A stretch of DNA of 64,000 nt from Tessaracoccus antarcticus (GTDB lineage Bacteria > Actinomycetota > Actinomycetes > Propionibacteriales > Propionibacteriaceae): assembly GCF_003688855.1 (NCBI RefSeq), contig NZ_REFW01000002.1:186001-250000 (forward strand), given 5' to 3'. Below are positions 19,201 to 26,359 of this stretch, piece by piece; position 1 is the first letter of the stretch, and the number at the start of each line of letters is the position of its first letter. Position numbers and translations under genes: made by a program. The notes beneath the pieces are model-generated. The model was not told the DNA's origin. It made no database searches and saw nothing but the letters and a program-made list of their open reading frames with translations.

Positions 19201-19367
19201 CCGGCACCCGCGTTCGCTCGGTGCGGATCAATGGTGTTGAGGTGCCGACCGTGGGGGAGCCGGCCCGGTATCGCGCCGGAGGTGCACGCATAGCGGCATC
19301 GGACTGGCAGGACGCTCTGTCCGTTGTTGACCACCGGGAGGTCCGGATGGATGTTGAGCTTGGGTGA
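16218..19367 (+). CDS. GH94 phosphorylase, predicted 1,2-beta-oligoglucan phosphorylase
   Basis: A 1049-residue GH94 enzyme, predicted to phosphorolyse sophorooligosaccharides to glucose 1-phosphate plus a shortened chain. The GH94 barrel signatures are clear: GAWGTRDVCQGP, HYQVPRGLEQF, QQDDGDWPQWFEY, GDVVYWPLLALGDY and HGDWNDSLQ, whose acidic residues (D691 or D694) include the expected general acid. The length matches 1,2-beta-oligoglucan phosphorylases (about 1080-1110) rather than cellobiose phosphorylases (about 820). No signal peptide is present. The start overlaps the GH3 stop as ATGA; a GTG at 16230 is an alternative. It is the last gene of the operon. Confidence 0.86.
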   Translation: MSRTVTTTEETPAPPIRARFSTAGALERLDAGDLSLLQYPGSELESGGHQVWLRRRSEKVGHTALGLLGPASGATVSVTHEGVVARGSLGDVEWCLGWQQPADGLFGWGLQVTNTGETVVELDAVCTLDAALTPWDALRRNEFYVSQYLDVSALGSGGGTMLAVRQNMPGDVTPWLALTCTRPVAGWCTDALQLASADKTGLDLTADLPSERLQHEHTLAGLQCEEISLAPGESDTVGFRVVVEADHPTASSDGDVELVRARLAAATWPVAPAALPEGTAVVSTLFGPVSWLHGEDLAADEFLTVTGAPANHVETGPDGRPWAYRAGDAHVVAGSKERAVVRPHGHILAAGEGPGPHDTASAVTVWMNGTVASQLTRGHADAAPLLSVRRSYLGITHAEGVRVFVDTGDGWRLLGIPSAWAATADSASWWWRSGGHTVVVRTTLTTGELRVDAHVKGGALPLLLAANTGDSGHDEGGLLFSDGRASAGGWLTRRSDDGPVCLRVPLLPGECPETDRTLVESIPRLEGPPASDALAEFLPWLAQDAVIHYQVPRGLEQFTGGAWGTRDVCQGPVGLLVAAGRADLVREVLTVVFAAQQDDGDWPQWFEYLPERRAPGHRESHGDVVYWPLLALGDYISMSGDTSILDERAGWVGEQDLMPGTPIREHVRAALDHISTHRAHDARLPAYGHGDWNDSLQPADPQVARWMCSTWTAELEIKVFSTLAEALQAEDRGLAGQLRTMAGDTQAALREHLLVDGELAGYAIMDEGGVELLVHPRDIRTGLTHGSLQMIHAIADELLTPEEARAHVAVINDHLDGPTGIYLFDTPVAYHGGETHVFLRAEAATFWGREIGLMYTHAHLRWVEALLRLGEADRAWRALQLVVPTGLGAAVPGATARQSNCYYSSVDAVFTDRVDAEARSSRMFDPKFGFEGGWRVYSSGPGLVLRLVSEGFLGLRWRAGDVVVDPVLPHSLHGLVATLVLGGTRVRVRYRVAGSGTRVRSVRINGVEVPTVGEPARYRAGGARIAASDWQDALSVVDHREVRMDVELG

Positions 19368-19418
19368 CGATGCGTGACGCGCCGGGAGGAAATCAGCGGT
19401 GGGCGAACGCACCCGAAG

Positions 19419-19437
19419 TAAGGGTTGCCTCGCTTGA
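19419..19437 (+). promoter_or_regulatory. Possible DtxR/IdeR-like iron box upstream of sufR
   Basis: The 19-bp site TAAGGGTTGCCTCGCTTGA matches the IdeR/DtxR consensus TTAGGTTAGSCTAACCTAA at 12 of 19 positions, counted by hand. It overlaps a possible -35 (TTGCCT, 19425-19430). An ACACT motif with a loosely related half-site follows at 19459, a possible SufR site. Both are weak matches. Confidence 0.2.
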
Positions 19438-19498
19438 AACCCACCGATCAATAGGAAACACTGGCGTAGTCAAATGATTCGATCGGGAGGAGGGTGAC

Positions 19499-20176
19499 AT
19501 GCAGCACAACGAACCCGATGACCGCTCGACACGTCAACGCGTCATTGATTCTGTCCTCCAACACGGGCCATCCACCGCAACGCAACTTGCCGGACGCCTC
19601 GAGTTGACGCCGGCCGCCATTCGCCGCCATCTCACCGCACTGTTGCTGGACGGCACTCTCCTCGACAGCGAGCAGCGAGTGTACGGCGCGAGGGGACGGG
19701 GCAGGCCGTCCAAGGTCTTCTCACTCACCGACCTCGGCCGCTCGGAGTTTCACCACACCTACGACGCACTGGCCATCTCTGCCATGCGTCGCCTTCGCGA
19801 CACCGCCGGTGCCGACGCGGTGCGTGAGCTTGCCGCAGAACGGCTCGACGGCGTGGAGCAGCGCTTCCACGAGATGCGCGCCGCCCACCCCGAGCGCCCG
19901 GCCGTGGATGTGCTGGCCGACAGTCTGGCGGTCAATGGTTACGCCCCAGCTGTCAAGCCCGTCGCATCCGGTGACCAGTTGTGCCAGCACCACTGCCCGG
20001 TGGCCCACGTCGCCGCGGAGTTCCCCATTCTTTGTGAGGTGGAGACAGCGCTGTTCGCTCGACTGCTCGGCAGTCACGTCCAGCGCCTCGCCACCATCGC
20101 CCACGGCGATGGCGTGTGCACCACACACGTGCCGCATCCCGTCACCACCAAGTCCATCGCAACCAGCAGGAAGTGA
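19499..20176 (+). CDS. sufR: Iron-sulfur cluster-sensing repressor SufR
   Basis: Winged-helix repressor of the suf operon, 225 residues. The N-terminal DNA-binding domain spans roughly 11-75 ([20 protein letters not shown], then the basic wing [11 protein letters not shown]). Four C-terminal cysteines, C162, C166, C179 and C207, are available to bind the [4Fe-4S] sensor cluster. ATG 19499 follows a strong GGGAGGAGGG ribosome binding site. It heads the operon 7 bp before sufB, so it should repress itself and the assembly genes when clusters are plentiful. Confidence 0.92.
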   Translation: MQHNEPDDRSTRQRVIDSVLQHGPSTATQLAGRLELTPAAIRRHLTALLLDGTLLDSEQRVYGARGRGRPSKVFSLTDLGRSEFHHTYDALAISAMRRLRDTAGADAVRELAAERLDGVEQRFHEMRAAHPERPAVDVLADSLAVNGYAPAVKPVASGDQLCQHHCPVAHVAAEFPILCEVETALFARLLGSHVQRLATIAHGDGVCTTHVPHPVTTKSIATSRK

Positions 20177-20183
20177 ATCCACC

Positions 20184-21629
20184 ATGACTCAGACAGCACC
20201 GCAGCAGGCACCCGGTCTGGGCGCCACGCAGGACGAACACCTCGATGCGCTCGCCAATTACCAGTGGGGTTGGCACGACAGCGACAGTGCCGGCGCCACG
20301 GCCAAGCGCGGCATCAACGAGGCCGTCGTCAGCAACATCTCGGCGCTGAAGGACGAGCCGGAGTGGATGCATGACATGCGTCAGAAGGGCCTGAAGCTCT
20401 TCCGCAAGAAGCCCATGCCCACCTGGGGCGCGGACCTCAGCGGCATTGACTTCGACAACATCAAGTACTTCGTACGCTCCACGGAGAAGCAGGCCCAGAC
20501 CTGGGAGGACCTGCCCGAGGACATCAAGAACACCTATGACCGTTTGGGCATCCCGGAGGCCGAGAAGGCACGCCTGGTGTCCGGCGTTGCCGCGCAGTAC
20601 GAGTCCGAGGTGGTCTACCACAAGATCAACGAGGAGCTCGAGCGCCAGGGTGTCATCTTCATGGACACCGACACCGCGCTCAAGGAGCACCCGGAACTCT
20701 TCAAGGAGTACTTCGGCACCGTCATTCCCGTCGGTGACAACAAGTTCGCCTCGCTGAACACCGCCGCTTGGTCGGGTGGCTCGTTCATCTACGTGCCCAA
20801 GGGCGTCAACGTGGAGATCCCGCTGCAGGCCTACTTCCGGATCAACACCGAGAACATGGGCCAGTTCGAGCGCACGCTCATCATCGTCGACGAGGGCGCC
20901 TACGTGCACTACGTCGAGGGCTGTACCGCGCCCATCTACTCCAGTGACTCGCTGCACTCCGCGGTGGTCGAGATCATCGTGAAGAAGAACGCCCGCTGCC
21001 GCTACACGACCATCCAGAACTGGTCGAACAACGTGTACAACCTCGTCACCAAGCGCGCCACCTGCGACGAGGGCGCCACGATGGAATGGATCGACGGCAA
21101 CATCGGCTCCAAGGTCACCATGAAGTACCCGGCCGTCTACCTCATGGGTGAGCACGCCCGTGGAGAGACCCTGTCCATCGCCTTCGCGGGCGAGGGCCAG
21201 CACCAGGACGCCGGCTCGAAGATGGTGCACTGCGCGCCGTACACGTCGAGCTCCATCGTGTCGAAGTCCGTGGCACGTGGAGGCGGGCGCTCCTCGTACC
21301 GCGGCCTCGTGAAGGTGGAGCCGGGGGCACACCACTCGAAGTCGTCCGTCATGTGCGACGCGCTGCTCGTGGACCAGATCTCCCGCTCGGACACCTACCC
21401 CTACGTCGATGTGCGCGAGGACGAGGTGTCGATGTCGCACGAGGCCACGGTCTCAAAGGTGTCGGCCGACCAGTTGTTCTACCTGATGAGCCGTGGCATG
21501 GGGGAGTTCGAGGCCATGGCCATGATCGTGCGCGGCTTCGTCGAGCCCATCGCACGTGAGCTGCCCATGGAGTACGCGCTCGAGCTGAACCGTCTCATCG
21601 AACTGCAGATGGAGGGTGCGGTCGGCTGA
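20184..21629 (+). CDS. sufB: Fe-S cluster scaffold subunit SufB
   Basis: Core subunit of the SufBCD scaffold that builds [4Fe-4S] clusters. The 481-residue length is standard, with no intein, unlike the mycobacterial SufB. Conserved blocks include [39 protein letters not shown] and the C-terminal [20 protein letters not shown]. The ATG at 20184 was selected over an upstream frame that shadows sufR. A beta-helix core of repeated hydrophobic segments is evident. It functions with SufD and the SufC ATPase encoded next. Confidence 0.97.
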   Translation: MTQTAPQQAPGLGATQDEHLDALANYQWGWHDSDSAGATAKRGINEAVVSNISALKDEPEWMHDMRQKGLKLFRKKPMPTWGADLSGIDFDNIKYFVRSTEKQAQTWEDLPEDIKNTYDRLGIPEAEKARLVSGVAAQYESEVVYHKINEELERQGVIFMDTDTALKEHPELFKEYFGTVIPVGDNKFASLNTAAWSGGSFIYVPKGVNVEIPLQAYFRINTENMGQFERTLIIVDEGAYVHYVEGCTAPIYSSDSLHSAVVEIIVKKNARCRYTTIQNWSNNVYNLVTKRATCDEGATMEWIDGNIGSKVTMKYPAVYLMGEHARGETLSIAFAGEGQHQDAGSKMVHCAPYTSSSIVSKSVARGGGRSSYRGLVKVEPGAHHSKSSVMCDALLVDQISRSDTYPYVDVREDEVSMSHEATVSKVSADQLFYLMSRGMGEFEAMAMIVRGFVEPIARELPMEYALELNRLIELQMEGAVG

Positions 21630-21675
21630 CGCCACCACCCCACCGCCACCGCCTCCACGAAAGAAAGTACACAGA

Positions 21676-22881
21676 TTGTCCACCACCGCTGACACCATTT
21701 CCAACGCTGCCGCCCCCCAGGCCGTAGCACCCAACGTGGCATCGGCCATCGAAACGGTCGACTCACACCTGCACCCCACCCCGTCGTGGGACATCGCTGA
21801 CCACCCCGTCCCGCATGGCCGTGAGGAGATCTGGCGCTTCACGCCCATCAAGCGGTTCAAGGGGCTGTTCTCCGACGAGCCCAGGACCGACTCCCTCGAG
21901 TGGAGCAGCGACCTGCCCGAGGGCGTCACCATGGAGCCCATCACTCCTGAGCAGGCACACGCGCTGTCCGTAGAGGCACCCGTCGACCGGGTCTCGGCCC
22001 TGGCTGCCAAGAACGCAGCCAAGGCCTACCACCTGAGCGTGGCTGCCAATGCGGAGATCGCCGACCCCGTGATCCTCAATGGCAAGGGCACCGGCTCCGC
22101 CGTGGCCGACCATGTGATCATCAGCGTCGGAGCCAACGCAGAGGCAACCATCGTGTTGCACTACACCGGCTCGGGCAGCTACGCGGAGAAGACGGACATC
22201 ATCGTCGGCGACGGCGCACGCCTGAACCTGGTGACGCTGCAGGACTGGGCCGATGACGCCGTGCACGGCGGGCAGCGGTCGCTGCTCGTGGGCCGAGACG
22301 CCCGCGTGAAGACCATCACGGCCTCCATGGGCGGCGACGTTGTCCGGTTGCAGGAGAACTCCCGTTTTGCCGGGCCCGGTGGAGAGGTGGAGGCCTACGG
22401 CCTGTACTTCGTCGACGCCGGTCAGCACGTCCAGCACCGCCTGTTCGTTGACCACAACGAACCGCACACCAAGAGCAACGTCGACTACCGCGGCGCTCTT
22501 CAGGGCAAGGGTGCGCACTCCGTCTGGATCGGGGACGTCCTCATCCGCAAGGAGGCCGAGGGCATCGACACCTACGAGTCGAACAAGAACCTTGTGCTGA
22601 CTGACGGTTGTCAGGCGGACTCCGTGCCGAACCTCGAGATTGAGACGGGCGAGATCGCTGGCGCCGGCCACGCCTCGACGACCGGGCGATTCGACGACCT
22701 GCAGCTGTTCTACCTACGCAGCCGGGGCATCACCGAGTCAGAAGCTCGCCGACTCGTCGTGCACGGCTTCTTCTTCGACATCATCCGCCGCATCGGCGTG
22801 CCGAAGATCGAGGACCAGCTGATGGAGCAGGTGGAGCGCGAGCTCGAGCAGGCCGCCATCACGCAGGCACTCGAGTCGTGA
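21676..22881 (+). CDS. sufD: Fe-S cluster assembly protein SufD
   Basis: SufB paralogue that pairs with it in the SufBCD complex; 401 residues from the chosen TTG. Family blocks are VDYRGALQGKGAHSVWIGD, TYESNKNLVLTDGCQADSVPNLEIE and HASTTGRFDDLQLFYLRSRG. The start is uncertain: a GTG at 21616 would overlap sufB and add a proline run (six in a row) unlike a folded domain, while TTG 21676 follows a modest GAAAGAAAG. The stop overlaps the Rieske gene (GTGA). Confidence 0.93.
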   Translation: MSTTADTISNAAAPQAVAPNVASAIETVDSHLHPTPSWDIADHPVPHGREEIWRFTPIKRFKGLFSDEPRTDSLEWSSDLPEGVTMEPITPEQAHALSVEAPVDRVSALAAKNAAKAYHLSVAANAEIADPVILNGKGTGSAVADHVIISVGANAEATIVLHYTGSGSYAEKTDIIVGDGARLNLVTLQDWADDAVHGGQRSLLVGRDARVKTITASMGGDVVRLQENSRFAGPGGEVEAYGLYFVDAGQHVQHRLFVDHNEPHTKSNVDYRGALQGKGAHSVWIGDVLIRKEAEGIDTYESNKNLVLTDGCQADSVPNLEIETGEIAGAGHASTTGRFDDLQLFYLRSRGITESEARRLVVHGFFFDIIRRIGVPKIEDQLMEQVERELEQAAITQALES

Positions 22882-23219
22882 GCTTCCAAGCAGTCGCCGA
22901 CGTGTCCGAGGTGACGGCCGACCGGCCTCTGGCCGTGGAGGTCGATGACCTCGACATTGCCATCGTCCTCCACCAGGGCGAGTACTTCGCCCTGGTCGAC
23001 GAGTGCACCCACGGCGCGGTTCCCCTCAGCGAGGGCGACGTGGAGGACGGTGCCATCGAGTGCTACCTCCACGGCTCGGTCTTCGACCTGCGGACCGGAA
23101 GGCCGCGCTGCCTGCCTGCCACGGAAGCCGTGAAGGTGTTCCCCTGCCGTGTCGACGGCACGTCCATCGAGGTGGACATCGACAACCCCATCAACCAGCA
23201 CGCAACTTCAGGAGCCTGA
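22878..23219 (+). CDS. Rieske-type [2Fe-2S] ferredoxin in suf operon
   Basis: A 113-residue soluble Rieske protein of the non-heme oxygenase ferredoxin class. The ligands are C-x-H in DECTHGAVPLSEGD and C-x2-H in IECYLHGSVFDL. It starts at a GTG overlapping the sufD stop by 4 bp and ends 6 bp before sufC, so it is fully embedded in the operon. Actinobacterial suf operons often carry such a gene here; it may supply electrons for assembly or be an early client, which is inference. Confidence 0.88.
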   Translation: MSFQAVADVSEVTADRPLAVEVDDLDIAIVLHQGEYFALVDECTHGAVPLSEGDVEDGAIECYLHGSVFDLRTGRPRCLPATEAVKVFPCRVDGTSIEVDIDNPINQHATSGA

Positions 23220-23225
23220 AAACCC

Positions 23226-23996
23226 ATGTCCACACTCGTCATCTCTGACCTGCACGTCGACGTCCTGACCGAGTCCGGTCCCAAGGAAATCCTCAAGGGT
23301 GTCAACCTGACCGCCAGGCCGGGTGAGATCCACGCCATCATGGGCCCCAACGGGTCGGGCAAGTCGACGCTGGCCTACGCCATTGCCGGCCACCCCAACT
23401 ACAAGATCACCAGCGGCTCAGTGACCCTCGACGGTGTCGAACTGACCGAGATGACCGTTGACGAGCGCGCTCGCGAAGGCCTGTTCCTGGCCATGCAGTA
23501 CCCCGTCGAAGTACCGGGCGTCTCCGTCGCCAACTTCCTCCGCACCGCCAAGACTGCGCTGGACGGCGAAGCACCCAAGATCCGCACCTGGGTCAAGGAC
23601 GTCGAGAAGGCACTCGGCAACATGCAGCTGGACAAGACGTTCTCGGCACGCTCCGTCAACGAGGGCTTCTCCGGTGGCGAGAAGAAGCGCCACGAGATCG
23701 CCCAGCTCGAGCTGCTGAACCCCAAGGCCGCCATCCTTGACGAGACCGACTCCGGCCTCGACATCGACGCGCTGCGCGTCGTCAGCGACGGGGTCAACCG
23801 CTTCACCGCCTCCGGTGATCGTGCGCTGCTGCTGATCACGCACTACACGCGCATCCTGCGCTACATCGAGCCCACGTTCGTGCACGTCTTCATCGACGGC
23901 CGCATCGTCGACGAGGGTGGCCGTGAGCTGGCGGACAAGCTCGAGGCCGAGGGCTACGAGTCCTACGTAAAAGCCGCCGCCGCTGCTGTTGCCTGA
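23226..23996 (+). CDS. sufC: Fe-S assembly ATPase SufC
   Basis: ABC-type ATPase that drives conformational change of SufBD. The 256 residues contain Walker A GPNGSGKST, the signature FSGGEKKRHE and Walker B AILDETDSGLDIDAL, all diagnostic for SufC. It is followed by a 279-bp gap with two hairpin repeats before sufS, so the operon may be processed or partly terminated here. Confidence 0.97.
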   Translation: MSTLVISDLHVDVLTESGPKEILKGVNLTARPGEIHAIMGPNGSGKSTLAYAIAGHPNYKITSGSVTLDGVELTEMTVDERAREGLFLAMQYPVEVPGVSVANFLRTAKTALDGEAPKIRTWVKDVEKALGNMQLDKTFSARSVNEGFSGGEKKRHEIAQLELLNPKAAILDETDSGLDIDALRVVSDGVNRFTASGDRALLLITHYTRILRYIEPTFVHVFIDGRIVDEGGRELADKLEAEGYESYVKAAAAAVA

Positions 23997-24068
23997 TCGG
24001 ATCCCGGCCCCCGGCATCCGCCTGGCTACGTTGTCGATCGGTCGCGGTACGTTCGTACAGCTTCCCTC

Positions 24069-24108
24069 CTCCGCCTTGCCAGCGCGGCGCCGGAGACCGG
24101 GACCCTGT
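24069..24108 (-). repeat. 40-bp REP-like repeat, copy 1
   Basis: First of two identical 40-bp direct copies between sufC and sufS. The sequence opens CTCCGCCTTGCCAGCGCGG and holds CTCCG/CGGAG arms that fold to a hairpin with an inner GCC/GGC stem. Orientation is assigned arbitrarily. Confidence 0.7.
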
Positions 24109-24155
24109 TTGGTCTTGGCGCAGGATTGAAGATCGAGCGCTTGAACGGATTCAGT

Positions 24156-24195
24156 CTCCGCCTTGCCAGCGCGGCGCCGGAGACCGGGACCCTGT
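24156..24195 (-). repeat. 40-bp REP-like repeat, copy 2
   Basis: Exact copy of 24069-24108, offset by 87 bp; here the outer stem extends to TCTCCG/CGGAGA. The 47 bp between copies contain a moderately AT-rich stretch. The pair resembles a dispersed intergenic repeat array rather than coding sequence. Confidence 0.7.
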
Positions 24196-24275
24196 GGTCC
24201 CCTTGATGGATGCTCCAAAGAAAAAACATGATCAATAGGCGCGACTCAAGAAACACGATGAAAGGGGTGGTTGTG

Positions 24276-25520
24276 ATGTTGGACGTTGAGAAGGTCCGGA
24301 AGGACTTCCCGATACTCGGCCGGACCGCCGGTGAGTACCCCTTGGTGTACTTGGACTCCGCGAACACGTCGCAGAAGCCGCAGGTGGTCATTGACGCGAT
24401 CGCTGAGCACTACGGCCAGCACAACGCCAACGTCGCCCGCGCCATGCACATGTTGGGAGCCGAGGCCACGGAGGCATTCGAGGGTGCCCGGTCCGGCCTC
24501 GCCCAGTTCATCGGCGCCGAGCGAAGCGAAGAGGTGGTGTTCACCAAGAACGCCTCCGAGGCCCTGAACCTTGCGGCCAACACCCTGGGTGCGAGCCTGA
24601 AGCCCGGTGACGAGGTGGTGATCTCCGTCATGGAGCACCACTCCAACATCGTTCCGTGGCAGCTGGTGTGCGAGCGCACGGGTGCAACCCTGCGGTGGTT
24701 CGACATCACCGACGAGGGGCGCCTCGACCTCGAGGGCGCCGAGCGCGAGCACCTCATCAACGAGCGCACCAAGATTGTTTCACTGACGTCGGTGTCCAAT
24801 GTGTTGGGTACTCACAACCCCATCACCGACATCGCGCGCCAGGCGCACGAAGTGGGAGCCGCCATGGTGGTGGACGCCTCACAATCCGTGCCCCACCGCG
24901 TGACGGACGTCTCCACGCTCGGCGCCGACATGGTCTGCTTCACGGGCCACAAGATGTGCGGTCCCACGGGCATCGGCGTCCTGTGGGGACGCCACGACCT
25001 GCTGGAGAAGCTGCCGCCGTTCCTCGGAGGCGGCGAAATGATCGAGGTGGTGGAGATGGCGCGTTCCACCTTCGCGCCCCCGCCGTACCGGTTCGAGGCG
25101 GGCACACCGCCCATCGCACAGGCCGTGGGCCTCGGTGCAGCCGTGGACTATCTCTCGGGCATCGGCATGGCAGCCATTGCCCAGCACGAAGAGACCATGA
25201 CGGCGTACGCGCTGGACAAGCTCACCTCCATCGACGGGCTCGTCATCCTCGGCCCCACAGAGGCTGTGGACCGGGGGAGTGCCATCTCGTTCAACCTGGC
25301 CGACGTTCACCCGCACGACGTGATGCAGGTGCTGGACTCCCGAGGGATCGCCATTCGCGGGGGCCACCACTGCGCGCGGCCGCTGCATCGCCGCCTGGGA
25401 CACCAGTCCTCGACGCGCGCCTCTTCGTACCTGTACACCACGACGTCGGAAATCGACGCCCTCGCGGATGCCCTCGTGTTCACCCGCAACTACTTCGCAC
25501 CCCGGTTCAACCAAGGCTGA
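24276..25520 (+). CDS. sufS: Cysteine desulfurase SufS
   Basis: PLP enzyme that takes sulfur from cysteine for cluster assembly; 414 residues. K226 in FTGHKMCGPTG is the PLP lysine, and C366 in RGGHHCARPLHRR is the persulfide cysteine. ATG 24276 was preferred because AAAGGGGTGG lies 7 nt upstream and the protein then begins MLDVEKVRKDFPIL, as in homologues; the frame extends upstream toward the repeats. sufU follows 10 bp downstream, its usual sulfur acceptor in Gram-positive bacteria. Confidence 0.95.
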   Translation: MLDVEKVRKDFPILGRTAGEYPLVYLDSANTSQKPQVVIDAIAEHYGQHNANVARAMHMLGAEATEAFEGARSGLAQFIGAERSEEVVFTKNASEALNLAANTLGASLKPGDEVVISVMEHHSNIVPWQLVCERTGATLRWFDITDEGRLDLEGAEREHLINERTKIVSLTSVSNVLGTHNPITDIARQAHEVGAAMVVDASQSVPHRVTDVSTLGADMVCFTGHKMCGPTGIGVLWGRHDLLEKLPPFLGGGEMIEVVEMARSTFAPPPYRFEAGTPPIAQAVGLGAAVDYLSGIGMAAIAQHEETMTAYALDKLTSIDGLVILGPTEAVDRGSAISFNLADVHPHDVMQVLDSRGIAIRGGHHCARPLHRRLGHQSSTRASSYLYTTTSEIDALADALVFTRNYFAPRFNQG

Positions 25521-25530
25521 TACCAACACC

Positions 25531-25974
25531 GTGAACATTGACGAGCTGTACCAGACCATCATCCTCGACCACTACCGCGAGAAGCACCACACCGGTCTGC
25601 GCGAGCCCTATGACGTGCAGGTTCACCACGTGAACCCGTCATGCGGCGACGAGCTGACCTTGCGCGTGTCCCTCGCCGGCGACGTGATCAAGGACGTGTC
25701 CTATGAAGGTGAGGGGTGTTCCATATCGCAGGCCTCGACGTCGGTGATGACCGACCTCGTGATCGGTGAGACGGTGCGGCACTCGATGGGTTTGTACGAT
25801 GATTTTCTTGAGATGATGCAGTCCAAGGGGGAGATCACCCCCGATGAGGATCGCTTCGAGGACGCCATCGCATTTGCGGGCGTTTCCAAATTTCCGGCGC
25901 GCGTCAAGTGCGCCCTGTTGTCATGGTCGGCGCTGAGAGACGCCGTCGGCCAGGCCAGTGACAAGGAGTCCTGA
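25531..25974 (+). CDS. sufU: Sulfur-transfer protein SufU
   Basis: Zinc-dependent sulfurtransferase that accepts persulfide sulfur from SufS; 147 residues. The zinc ligands C38, D40, C63 and C127 (PSCGDEL, EGCSIS, VKCALLSW) match the SufU pattern, and the roughly 20-residue insertion that separates SufU from IscU is present (GLYDDFLEMMQSKGEITP). GTG 25531 gives the conserved start NIDELYQTIILDHYR. It precedes sufT by 1 bp. Confidence 0.94.
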   Translation: MNIDELYQTIILDHYREKHHTGLREPYDVQVHHVNPSCGDELTLRVSLAGDVIKDVSYEGEGCSISQASTSVMTDLVIGETVRHSMGLYDDFLEMMQSKGEITPDEDRFEDAIAFAGVSKFPARVKCALLSWSALRDAVGQASDKES

Positions 25975-25975
25975 T

Positions 25976-26359
25976 ATGTACCAGAACGACACCCAACGTC
26001 CCAGCGACCTCGTCAAGGACGAACTCCCCGACGTGGACGTCGCGCGCGCCGTCCCCTCCGAGGAGGAGATCGAGGAGGCGATGAAGGACGTCGTCGACCC
26101 TGAGCTCTTCGTCAACATTGTTGACCTTGGGCTGCTCTACGGGGTGACCGTCGACGATGAGGGCAACGTCACGCTCGACATGACGCTCACCTCGCCGACG
26201 TGCCCGCTCACCGACAAGATCGAGTACGACACGCGCTACGTGCTGGAGGGCCTCGCGAAGTCCGTGACGGTGAACTGGGTCTGGCTGCCGCCGTGGTCGC
26301 TGGAAAAGATCACCGACGACGGCCGCGAGCAGCTGCGGGCCATCGGCTACAACCTCTAG
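25976..26359 (+). CDS. sufT: SufT/DUF59 iron-sulfur maturation factor
   Basis: MIP18/DUF59-family protein of 127 residues that assists Fe-S protein maturation. Core features are DPELFVNIVDLGLLYGV, LTSPTCPLTDKIE with the conserved cysteine, and VNWVWLPPW. The start ATG follows ACAAGGAG and begins 2 bp after the sufU stop. It is last in the suf operon, and its stop overlaps the convergent histidine kinase stop by 3 bp. Confidence 0.9.
   Translation: MYQNDTQRPSDLVKDELPDVDVARAVPSEEEIEEAMKDVVDPELFVNIVDLGLLYGVTVDDEGNVTLDMTLTSPTCPLTDKIEYDTRYVLEGLAKSVTVNWVWLPPWSLEKITDDGREQLRAIGYNL

Noticed and set aside
20184-21629. Intein in SufB, as in mycobacteria
   Set aside because: The protein is 481 residues with continuous family alignment and no splicing motifs.
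24069-24195. Two repeats considered as a CRISPR array
   Set aside because: Only two copies, strong internal hairpin, spacer of 47 bp and no cas genes.
23418-24218. Minus-strand frame reading GPGLRRRAGKAE through the repeats
   Set aside because: Runs antisense to sufC and through the repeats, with no ribosome binding site; a translation of repeat DNA.
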